A DNA stretch of 64,000 nucleotides from Corythucha ciliata (Eukaryota > Arthropoda > Insecta > Hemiptera > Tingidae). A program made the position numbers and the translations under genes. Shown here piece after piece: positions 1 through 12,000 of the stretch (the stretch's first letter is position 1; each line of letters opens with the position of its first letter). The stretch is taken from positions 15,128,001 to 15,192,000 of the forward strand of contig CM075943.1 in assembly GCA_038030265.1 (NCBI GenBank), read 5' to 3'. The notes under the pieces are model-generated. The model made no database searches, was not told the origin of the DNA, and saw nothing but the letters and a program-made list of their open reading frames with translations.

Positions 1-3000
1 AAGTGTTTCAAAGCGCGGGAAAGGTTAAGGAAACATCGCTTGTGGTAATAATGCAATTCAATTTTGCGCGAGAAGAGCTCCTTGGGCGGAGTCAATTATT
101 TTTCAAATATTGCAGTCATAGTGACGTTAAAGATTTCCTGTGTTCCGACTGTGGAAAACGGTTCAAACGAAAAGACAAATTGGGCGATCACGTCAAACGA
201 TTCCATCTTCCCGGCAATGAAAGGATTGTCCCCGTCAGAAAGAGTGCGCCTCGAAGGAAAGTTTTTCTTCCCAAACCGACGGTAAGCACTATTCATAATA
301 CGCCGTGCGAAAAAACATCCTCCAAAAAAATTGTGTTTCAAAGGTCCCTGAAAGCGGCGACTACGGTCAATGTACCTACAAATGTCACACGTGCATGATC
401 GGTTTTAAAAGGCGGGGAATGCTCGTCAATCATATCGTCAATCGACATCCTGAAGTGTCAGTTCAGTCGGTACCGGAACTGAATCTGCCGATTACTCGCG
501 CTAAAATGGAGTACTTTTGCCAGTACTGTGAAAAGGTTGGTTTTATAACGCAGCGTTACACCAAAACTCACCCCCCCCCACCATCAAATTTAATTGTTCT
601 CTCTATCGTTCTCACAGTCGTATAAAAGTAGTACTAAAAGGAAAGCCCACATTTTGCGAAAACATCCTGGACAGAAACTGCCTACTAGTAAACGGAGTTT
701 GGTGAGTGCGCTTTATATACAATTTTAGGCTATATGATGAAGGGAGGGGGGTACCTCCCTAGGGTTCATGCACTCGTGCTCTAAATATCAAGGGCGTCGC
801 CAGTGGTGCGGGGGCGGGGAAGGGCAGCTGCGTTCCCTGGAGATTGGAGGAAGCTGAAAAGCAGCTGAACGTATTACCGTGAATTATACAGTTTTTTCTC
901 TCAATTTCAGCAGTTAATCAGCAATTTTTTCACTTTTAGGCCTCTTTAACAGGATCAACAGATATCAACTCCAGACCCCAACACACCTAGATGGGGCGAT
1001 GTCGTGGGGTTTCTAGAGGCAACATCATGACTTTTGAGAAAAACGGTTCTGAAAAATTCGGAAGTGAAAAAAAATCGTTAGATCAATGGACCCTGAGTTT
1101 AGCGTGAATACGTTTTTTGGCAGGCAATATGTGGCAGTTGAGCATCAGTTTTGACTTTTGAGTTGGTATCACTGGCGGACCTGAGCCTATTGGGACCCGG
1201 GGTGGCCCCCCAAGTTGAGTTTTCTCCACTTCAGTAGCAAATTAGAACTTTTTTTCTATTGATATTGTTAGTATGGTCGCTTAGACAACTTTGGGTTAGT
1301 AGGTAATGCATGCATGAAACTGTAGCCATAGGAGCCTACGTTGTCTGTCTTCCCTCGTTGAGGTGCGTTAGAAACGAACCGGTTTCGGCTGCTCGCCATC
1401 TTCAGCGTCTGTAAGTACAACTGAAACTGAAACGACGCTGAAGATGGCGAGCAGCCGAAACCGGTTCGTTTCTAACGCACCTCAACGAGGGAAGACAGAC
1501 AATGTAGGCTCCTACGGCTACAGTTTCATGCATGCATTACTTTTTTTCCTTATTTTAGCAGAAACTAGCACTGTTCTCAGTTTGATGTGAAAATTAGGTT
1601 TTTCTTACGTATTTTCCACATTATTAGCCAAAATAGCAGGTTTTGTCCAAATTATTGCCACGAATCGCGTTTTTTTGTTCTCCATGCGCTAGGAATTCGC
1701 GATTTTCCTCAGCCGTAAATAAGCAATTTCTTCCCTATAATAGCCATGATTGGCGCTTTTTCTCAATTTTAACCTCAAAATTGCCTTCAGAGCCGCGAAT
1801 GGACGTATCTTCAATTTTGGATGCAAATAGGAATTATTCACAATTTTGGCCGCGAATTAGCGATTTTCCTCAATTTTTATCGTGAATTAGCGCGTTTTCT
1901 TAATTTTAGCAACTTAGTAGCGTTTCTAATCCGTGAATTAGCGAATTTTCTCAATTTTAACCACGAATTGGCGTTTTCCGCACTTTTAGATGCAAATTAG
2001 CGGTTTTTCCATTTTTAGTAGCGAATTTGATTTTTTTAAACGATTAAGGCTGAAAAATTAGCCTTTCTCCTAATTTTGATTTTTTCAAGCCACAAATTAG
2101 CATTTTTGTACATTTTAGCACCACATGAGCAATTTTGTTTTACTTTTGGCTATAGATTAGCGCTTACTCACAGTTCTAGCCTTGAATCAGCGGTTTTTTA
2201 AATTTATAGCCATGAATTCGACCCAGTGGTCTATCCAGAGGCGGGGTACAGGTGGATCTGCCCCTCCGGGAGGACGTTTTTAGCTAAAGTTTTGCGAAAT
2301 TCCAGCAATACGAAGGGCATTCATTACAACCCCGTCCCCCGCCGATCCCTTGTAGGCTGTGGACTGCCGGAATCGCCCCCTCCGGAAGGATTTCTAGGTA
2401 CGCCCCTGAATTTCCGTTTTTCTCAATTTTAGCCACAAAATTGACTTCGGAAGGCGCGAAGAAGAGTGTTCAAGTTGGAAGCTTTACCACAATTTTGGCC
2501 GTGAATTGGTGATTTTCCTCAAGTTTAGCCGCGGACTAACGCTTCTTCTGAATTTTAGCGGCGCAGTAGCGATTCTAGCCCGTGAATTTGCGAATTTTCT
2601 CAATTTTCCCCATTTTTAGCAGCGACTTAGCACTTTTTCTCAATTTGATCTGAAAATTACAGTTTTCTCAATTTTGGCCGCGCTAATTGTGATGATTTTT
2701 TCAATTTTAGACCACGAATCAGCGCTTTCTCGCAGTTTTATCCACGAATATTAACGTATTTTCCAAAGTTTTTGCCACGCCAGCAAGTTGCACATTGACG
2801 ATCAGCACATTAGTGCGCTTAAGGATCTAACGAAACAGAGGACGGTGTATTTTCTCCATTTTAGCCGCGAATTTTCCTCGAGAAGGCGCGAATTTTCTAA
2901 AATTTGAGCCACCAGAAGCGCTCTGGAGGGCTAATCGAGTATTCAGGCCACACTCTTTGCTGATATCACTTATTGCAACGTTGGGAGAGACTGAAATTCG

Positions 3001-6000
3001 TAGAAAGGAGCCAAATCGCGGTTCAACCTTCCAACCTTTTTTCACTTACCTGGAATTGAGAAATGGCGCGCTAAAACTGAGTAAAAGCGCTAATTCATGG
3101 CTAAATGTAAAGACATGGTTTACTGGTAAAGTTGACTCAATATTTTTAGTCACGGAGAAAGGTAAAGTTAGGGTACTAAGTAAAGTTGAGGGAAAGCGCT
3201 AATTCGTGGCTAATTGCGAGCGCTAATAATTTACTGCTCGAATTGTTAAGCAGCGCTAATTTGGTGCTAAAATGGAGAAAAAACGCTAATTCGCTGCTAA
3301 TACTGGGGAAAAGCGCTAATTCGAGGCTAAATGTGAATACATCGCTATTTACCCATTACTCGAATTAAGAAACAGCGCTGATTCGCTTTTAAAATGGAGA
3401 AAAAGCGCTAATTCCCCGCTAAAATGGAGAAAAATATCTAATTCATCAATAAAAGTGAAGAAGTCGCTAATACTCTGCTAAACTTGAAAGCAGTATAGCG
3501 CTAATTCTTACATTTTATTTTTTTACACTTGTAAGTTTTTTCGGGATGGGATTTTTTGTTACTTTCTGAACTGAAGCGAAAGAGTTTTGACCCGGAGATA
3601 TTCTCGCTCGGCCCGGCCGGAGAACGGGCCTCAGGCCCGGAGGCTCCGGGCGAAAACCGGAGATCTGGCAACCCTATGCCACGAATTAGCGATTTTTCTC
3701 AATTTTAGCAGTGTGGTCTATTGTGGCGCTAGTAGAGATTTTCTACAGCTGCGAAGTATCGTTTTCGTTAATCCAGCCAGGAATTAGCGTATCTTATCTT
3801 TCTAACCCGCGAATGGGCCATTTTTCGCAATTTCAGTTGTAAATTTGCTATTTTTCTTAATTCTAGCCCATAATTAGCATTGTTTTTCCAATTTTATCCC
3901 TTTGTTTAGCCTTGAATTAGCGTATTTTCTCAATTTTAACGGCGGTCTTGGCCCAAGATCAGCACATTAGCGTAATTTTTCTACATTTCAGCCGTGGCAT
4001 CTATAAACCGCGAATTAGTGACTTTTTCTCAATTTGGGTTCGGATGTTGCATCGCGAAACCACGAATGAGCGTTTTTTCGCAGTTTAAGCCACGAATATT
4101 ATCGCTTTTTCCAAACATTTTGCTGCGTACTCTCTCTAAATGATCTCTAAGATCAGTTCATTAGTGCGCCTTCCACGGAGCCACCTTATTGATATCGTGA
4201 AGGGCAGAGTGGCACAGGTGAGATTCTCCTGGGGGCGGCACTACGGCAACTCCATATTTGTCAAAAGTGCACTAAATAAGCTATTTTTCACGTTCCCCGT
4301 CGAATTCTAACCCCCCGAGCCCGAGTATTCATTCGCGCTACAGACTATAAGACTGAGGGTTAGAGCGCTACTCATGTTGGAAATTTTGTAGTTTCGACCA
4401 TGTTTGAAATAATCATTCGAACGTAGAAACAGGTGATTTCAATTATTTTTCAAAGTAAAAAAAAAAGTTTTATTGAGCCAAAAGTTACGGTTGAGGTCTA
4501 CAAAGTAATTCCTCGTTACAAAATTGAGAGCTTTTAGTTTTGATTTTGCCGCGCCTTATGGAACTTTTCGTTGTTCGGGTTCATTTGCTGGGCTCGGTTA
4601 TCCAAGTCGGCCTTTGTTCCCGCGCCATGGTAACCGGCTTGGTGCCCTGGTCCAGCCGCCGGATAATTCGGGTTACATTGGTTGGCTCTGTTCTGATCCT
4701 GAGGCATCTATTGAAACAAAAAATAAAATGAAGTGAGAAATTTCATATCGAAACTGCAAAAATGTTGCTAAAGCCTTGTTCGCATTGAGATGAAGACCCG
4801 AATTGAGAAATAATTGTAACCACATCAATTCAGTTTTCAATGTTTGATCAATCACGAGTTCAGCTTTAAAATAATATTATTTTGGAAACAAAAGAGATGG
4901 AGGTACTCACCTTGATCGTCTTGTAGTCTGATGAATAAATTCAGAAAACAAAGAAAAGTAATAATGCCAGTGAAGACGGACGCTCCAAGACAGAGAAGTC
5001 AATAGAATAGAATAGAATAGCACAGGGCAGAGTCGCAGAGTGTAGAAAAGAGGGAGCCCCCGCGCACGTCCTTTTATACTTTTCGTAACCCTCCGCTTAC
5101 GTCCACCCCATCCCCAGCAGTTTTTTGACGAAAAATACTGTGATTCCCACTCCCAAGTTTGCTGTAATTCCCACTCACAAGTTCGCTGTGATTCCCATTT
5201 CTTCGGGGAAAAAACTACGGGCCGAACCGGCTGTCTCAACGGTCATGCGCCGTGGAAGTAATAAAAAAAATAAAAATAAAAAGCTGTAGGTTTCCCTAAC
5301 AAACCACTTGAAAACTTTTGCGTTCAATTTCGCCTTCAAAAGCCCCATATTTTCCTCGAAATTTCCTTAAGCGGACCATTACTCCAGCCTTCCTTTCTGG
5401 CGTTTTGTTTCTTTTATCTTTTCCCCCTCAATTGAAGCCTGGGCAAAATCATGTTTTTATTGTTTTCTGATTTTTCTGTTCTTATGTGGGGGGGGGGGGG
5501 TTATTGCCGCTCATTCGTTGAAATAGTCTAAAAAGGTTGCTAAACTCATGAGAAAGGAGGCAGTATGCATTTTTGGGACTAAACAAACAAATTACCAGCT
5601 ATAGAAAATTTTATATTCATGAGCAAAGTCATATATGGAAAACCAAGTCCTCAGACTCGAGGAGAAAAATGTTTTTCATTTTGGGTTGGGATTTTTGCTC
5701 CCGTTAAGAATAAAAAAGGAGAAAACCCGCCAAATACAAAAATTATTATATTTATTTTCGGTTTGAAGTTGTTAGGCCAGACAATTTAAGCATCAAACAT
5801 CGTAAATATGCATGTAATTGTTTTTTCTTTTGCACATTGTTAGGGCCAATGAGAGTAGTTTATACTCAAGTTTGCAACCTTCAAAACCTTGTGCTCAACT
5901 CGTGGCACTCGAAAAACCACGAAATTCCATCAATTTTTTAGGTTGAAACCAACTAAATTTGCTACAATTTAAGCCCAGTCCGAGTGTCCTACATTTGTTA

Positions 6001-9000
6001 TTTTCGGAGATACAGCCAATCAAGAAATATGTAATATCGCCAAAATGCGAGATTTTATTGATAGGGTTATTTTTCAAGACCCGTAGCACTCAAGCATAAT
6101 GGTCCTACAGAATATCCACGCGAGAATAAATCTTAGGCAGTAGCTCAATTTGAATCTGACGCTATTGCCTAGAATTTATTTTCGCGTGGTTATTCTATAG
6201 GGCAGGGTGACTGGTACTTGGTTGAGCAAAATAATAGGGGTGATTACAACAAAAATTGTCTTATGACCTAGGGTCCGATTTCCTTTCCTAGTCGAGATAA
6301 TAGATTTTTTCACGTTTTTCAGCACATCACTGGTTTTCGCAGCAAAAACAGCTGTAACTTGGGAAGCGTGCGTCCTAGGTTAAATCCAACGGCACCGAAA
6401 AGAAGATACGAAAGCTATTTCTAGAAATTTTTTTCAGCTTATTCCACTTTTATTTGTCTTTCCTCATAGATTAGCATAGGAAAAGTGAATTAAGCTGAAA
6501 AAAAAGTTTTGGGAATGGCTCTTGATCTTCTTGCAGGCACTCAAAATGGGCCTAATTGCCTCATTTTTTGGTATAACAATGGATTTTTATCAAAAAATTG
6601 CAAAGGACAGGAGTAAAATAAGCATGAAGTTTTAAACTAAGTTACTTCATACAGCTTTAGAGGAACTTGCCAGGTGCTGGGAGCACCACGGCTAATGTTG
6701 TCTAGCTTTGAACAGTTGTCAAAAACTGACATTTTTAAAAATATCCTGATATTTTCCCAGTTTACTCAAAGAATCTTTCGCTATCATTAGACAAAATGTC
6801 TTTACTCACACAAAAAAAGAGTGCTCTTTTCAGTGGTGTCGTTGGATTTAACCTTGGACGCTTACTTCCCATGTTACAGATGTTTTTGTTGCGAAAACCC
6901 GTGATGTGCTAAAAAACAACAAATTGATTATCTGAACTAGGAATGGAAATCTGAACTTAGGTCGTAGGAATTTTTTTGTTGCACTTTGGGTGTACAATCA
7001 CCCCTCTCATTTTGTTCAACCAAGTACCAATCACCGTGTTTTTGAGTGCTACGGGTCTTGAAAAATTACCCTACCAATAAAATCTCGCTTTTTGGCGAGA
7101 TTAGGTAATTTGTTGATTGACTGTATTTCCTGAACTAACAGACCCAGGATGCTCGGGCATAGCTTAAATTGTAGCAAATTTAGTTGGCTTTAACAGTGTA
7201 TGCTGTGGTCATGCTCGAAAAACTCTTTCTTCTGGTATTTTTGTTTAAAAACCCAGAAAAGGTGATGAAATTTCTTAGTTTTTCGAGTGCCATGAGTTAA
7301 GCACAAGGTTTTGAGGGTTGCAAACTATAACTGCTCTCATTTGTCCTAACAACACGCAACAAAAAATCAATTACATGCATGTTTGCGATTTACCCCGATT
7401 TTTGTGTCTATATTGACTGGTCTATGTAGCGTGATATCTATCTTGATACCATATGTTGTTTCCAACACTTAATTTTTGCATAACTTTTGAATTTAACGGG
7501 TGATCTACTTTCATAGTAGAGCAGCGCAACGTATCTGGAGCAAAAATCCCAACCGACGAACCGCTTCATTTTTTTAACATACAATTAATACAAAGTTTAA
7601 TGACTTGGTTTTCCATATGACTTTGTTCAGTAGGCACGTCCCACTCCCAGGTGGTGCAAAAATAGATGGTTCCTCTAATAGCCAAGTTCTCTGAGTAGGG
7701 AGACCAGATGTAAAAGTGGTTTTCGAGGACGCCTACTTCAAAAAGTAGGGCAATAGCGTAGGACGCTTTAGATGGAAAGTAGGACGCCGAAATACAAGTT
7801 AACAACGACTAATCGTTGATCAGTTTTATGTTAAAGGAGAGTTCCACTTTTCAGGTAGGAAATAAGTTTTAAAAGAACGAAAACTACGAAACCGAGGTTT
7901 GAAAGAGCCAAAACTATTTAATTGTGGTTTTTGAATGAGGCAAATCGGCGAATTTGGTTTTGAAAGATCGAAAGCCCGCAAAACTTGGGTTTGTGAGAGC
8001 CAAAATGACAAAATTTTGCGTTTGATCGAGCCAAATCCATGCATTTTTCTTTTGAAAGAGCCACATTTTGTTTTTCGTACTAGCAAAATTTCCGAAACTG
8101 ATTTTAGAAAAAACTAAGGATACGAAATTTGTTTTTTGAAAGAGTGAAAATACGCGAAATTTGGGTTTGAAATTGCAAAAATTCTTGAAATTATGTTTTG
8201 AAGAAGCAAAATCCGCGATATTGGTTATGAGAGAGAAAAAATCCTCAGTAAAACTTGGGTTCAGGCTGCCAAAATCATGAAATTTGTGTTTTCGATGTTA
8301 GTTTTTCGAATTGGCCAAAAGCCGTGTGACTGTGGACTCAAGAAAGAGCCAAACCCTCGAAATTTTTGTGATTAAAATAATCAAAATTTGTGAAATTGTG
8401 GTTGAAATGAGCCAAATCCATAAAATTAGGTTTTGAATGGAAATTTATGCCGAAAATTTGGGATTTATAAGACCCAAATTGACGAAATTTAGGTTTGGAA
8501 TACTCCAAAATCGGGAATTTGGATTTTAAAATAGCCAAATTCATTTTCTGAATTAACGAAACCTGCGAAACTGATTCCAGTAAGATTTAAAACCACGAAA
8601 TTTTGGTTTTAAACGTGTGAAAATCAGCGAAATTTGGGGTACTTACTAAATGACAAAAATTCGGGAAATGAGGTTTTGAAGGTGTCAAATCTGAAACGTT
8701 GTTGTAATTAACGTTCGCGGTTATGAAAAATCAACAGCGAAATTGTGAATTGAAAAATCCAAAGTCACGAATTTTGTTTTTTCGTCATTATATTTTTACC
8801 AATTTTAACACGACGCGCTCAAAACATATATTACAAAGAGGCAAAGCCACGAAATTTGGGGTTTCATCATGCAAAATTCCCGCAAATCGGGGTTTAAAGG
8901 AACGAAGCCCACGATATTGGGTTTTGAAATAGGAAAAGTTCGTGAAATTGGTGGTTTAAAGAGCAAACCCCATGTAATTTGGGATTTAAAAGCGAGAAAA

Positions 9001-12000
9001 TCAGCAAAATTCGTGTACGAAGTAACAAAAATTAGTGGAATTTGGTTTTTCAGGTGCCAAATAAGAAACGTTTGTTCAAGGAAGAGTGAAAATCTCCAGC
9101 CAAAATGTTAATTGATCAATCAATAATTATGAAATTGTTTTTTTTTTTTTTTTTTTGTTCGTTATACAAACCTGCGAAACTGACTATGTAAGGAGCAAAA
9201 GCCTAAAGATTTGTTTGGAACCTACTTGAATAGGAGGAAATCCCTGAAGATGGGTTTTAAAATAAAGTATCCAAGTCCGCTTTTTTTCAGTTTTAGTCCT
9301 GAAGTTGCCTTCAAACTCTGAAAAGCCATGGATTTGTGTTACATATTCTAAATTTTAGCCGCGAATCAGCGTTTTACAAACTTTTTGCCGTCAATTAGCC
9401 GTTTTTTTTCATTTGTAACCGCGAATAACCGTTTTTTCTAGACTTTATCCGTGAATTAGCGTGTTCCCCCAAACTCAGTCAAGAGTTAGCACTTTTTCTC
9501 AAGTTTAGCCGCGAATTAATTAGCGATTCTTTCAGATTTGTCCGCTAATTAGGATTGTCCCAATTTTAGTCGCTTATCAGTGATTTTTGTCGATTTTAAT
9601 AGCGATTTAGCAATTTTTCTCAATTTTAGCCGCGAATTAAAAAGCCGCGTTTAAAAATAAAAAGTTGTTGGGGTGGGGGGACACTTTCGGGGTGTTTCAA
9701 GGTGAAAAATTAAGGAAGGACGCCAAAATCCAAGAAAATCGCAGAAAACCTTACCTAACCATCCCCTAAAGGGGAAATCACGCTTTAGCCGCTAATAAGC
9801 GCTTTTTGTCAATGTCATTTGGAAATTTGCGATTTTTCTCAATTCTAGCAGTTATTTAATTAGCGATTTTTTGAATTTTTGCCGTGGATTAACGATTGTC
9901 CCAATTTTGGCTGCTGGTTAGCCGTTCGTTTAAATTTCATTCGTGAATTTGCGTTTTTCGCTTCAGCTGTGAATTAGCGGCTTTTCTCTTTTATATCCGC
10001 GAATGGGTGATTTTTTGCAATTTCAAGTGTGATTTTGACATTTTTCTCAATTTTACCCCTGAATTTGCGTTGTTATTTGTTTGTTTTATAGCGTACCTTT
10101 TCTTAGCTTTCTTAGCTTTTTGCAGAAAGAACAGCAAATTAGTGTTTTTTTTCTGTGTTTTAGCCTATGACAGATCTATATACCGTGAATCAGCTATTAT
10201 TTCTCAATTTTGGTCTGGAAGTTTCATCGAGATACCGCGAATAAACGATTTTCCACAGTTTTAGCCACGAATAATAGAGCTTTTTCCCAACTTTTTGCTG
10301 CGTGCTTGCGTAAAGAACAGCATATATTAGTGGCTTTCTCATCTGAATCCCTTTAAGAACTGAGGATCAGCGTATTTTCTCTATTTTAGCCGCGAAGTTA
10401 CTCTCAGAAGGCTCAAATTGAGAGAATTTGCGCCTCCTTAGGGTAACTTTCTGAGGGTAACTGAGGCGCAAATTCGCTCAATTTGAGCCTTCAGATATTG
10501 CTTTTGTGTGCTAAATCAAATATTCAGCTACACTCTTTGCTGATCACCTGTAACGTTCCATTGCGACATGGGTCGGATGGATCTGAAATCGTCAAAAGGA
10601 GCCAATATATCGCTGTCCAACCACATACCAAAACTCGTACCTACATCCATGAACAAAGAACCTAAAGATCTTCATTTTTTCCATCTTTAAGCTTTTCGGT
10701 GCCCCCTTGGGGGGGGGGAGAGGGCGATCCGCTCCTCTCGCCCCTACCTCGGTACACTGCCTGATTCACAAAATAAAGGAAAATAGTTAGCTACTTCACG
10801 GCTACAGTTCCCTCAAAGCCTCCGTGGATAAAGTGTAAAAAAAAGCGCTAATTGGCGTTCAGAAAAACGCATTTTCGTGACTCAAACTGAGAAAAAGTGC
10901 TAATTCACGGATAAAAGCAAAAACTCGCTAATTCGAAGCTAAAACTAAGAAAAATTGCTAATTATTCACAGATAAAATTGATGAAAACCTCTCATTAGTG
11001 GCTAAAATAATGAAAAATACGAATTCACTGCAAAACTTCAGGAAAATTGCTTTTCCCGGCTAAAATGGTGAAAAATCGGTAATTTTCAGCTAACTGGAGA
11101 AAAAATCGCTAAATCACGCTAAATAAGAAGAACCGCTGAAGTGAGAAACAAACGCTAATTCACGGTTTAAATGGAGAAAACGTCAATTCGCGGCTTCTGA
11201 AGTTATCTTTATGACAGAAACTGGAAAAAATCGCTAATCCTCGGCCGAACTCGGAAAAAGCGTTAGGTAATTCGTGGCGAAAATTGGGGGAAAAAAACTC
11301 CAATGCGCGGTTAAAATGTTAAAAAATTCTATAATTAGCGGCTAAAATTGCGATTAACGCTAATTGATGTATAAAAAAAAGATAAATGGCTAATTGGGGG
11401 GTTAATTTGTGAACATTTGCTGTTTCACAGAAAATGGCGAGCTACGTCTTCCGGAGGCAACTTCCGAGGCCTATGAGGAAAAAGCGCTAATTTACGACAA
11501 AAATTGAGAAAAACTCGCAGCTAAAGTAGGGAAAAATCGCTAATTCCTGGCTAAAATGGTGACAAATTACTAATTCACCGTTGAAATTGAGAAGAAGCGT
11601 TGAAGTGATGAAAAAACGTCCAGTCTCGGCTTATTCTGAACGGTGACTTCATGGTGGCGCTGGCCCAAGATTCGCCTGGGCGCACCAAATGTCTTGCCCC
11701 CCCCCCGTCCTGCGTGAGCGGGAATCGCTGCGATGCGGGTGATAAACGCCCGCTGCCCGCTATAAATGCTAAAATCGCTCGATCCTATGCTCACCTAGGA
11801 TACGGGGTAAGGACGGCACTGTGTGTGACATTTCCTGAGACGAGGAGATGATCTCATAAATAGTATACATTTCAAAGAATGAGAGGGGTGCGTGCCCCCT
11901 TTGCCCCTTTCTTTTATTAGTCAATGATATCGATTGGAGGAACCAAAGATGGCGTATTGCCGTACACGTGCTGTGCAGTTCGGGTGTAAGGTACTTTCAC

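Larger units (their letters stand above)
9290..11640. repeat. Family A repeat block, copy A3 (foldback-like)
   Basis: Units run + from 9290 to about 10400, then a hairpin (10408-10492) and a core (10483-10626), then - from about 10790 to 11640. The order of divergent units after 11155 matches 57030-57325 closely. Shared landmarks include a run of G in GGCTAATTGGGGGG and a GGAGGCAACTTC unit. At the right end CTTCATGGTGGCGCTGG parallels CTTCATGGGGGCGCTGG near 58070. Confidence 0.75.

Noticed and set aside
1170..1230. Transposon end with CTGGCGGACCTGAGCCTATTGGG, and similar pieces near 2226, 24874, 35085 and 50745
   Set aside because: They look like related G-rich element termini, but no paired ends or target duplications could be defined, so they are not listed as elements.
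4907..5239. 110-codon minus-strand ORF
   Set aside because: It spans the TATA box, promoter repeats and 5' UTR of the nested gene. The downstream spliced 57-codon frame is better supported.
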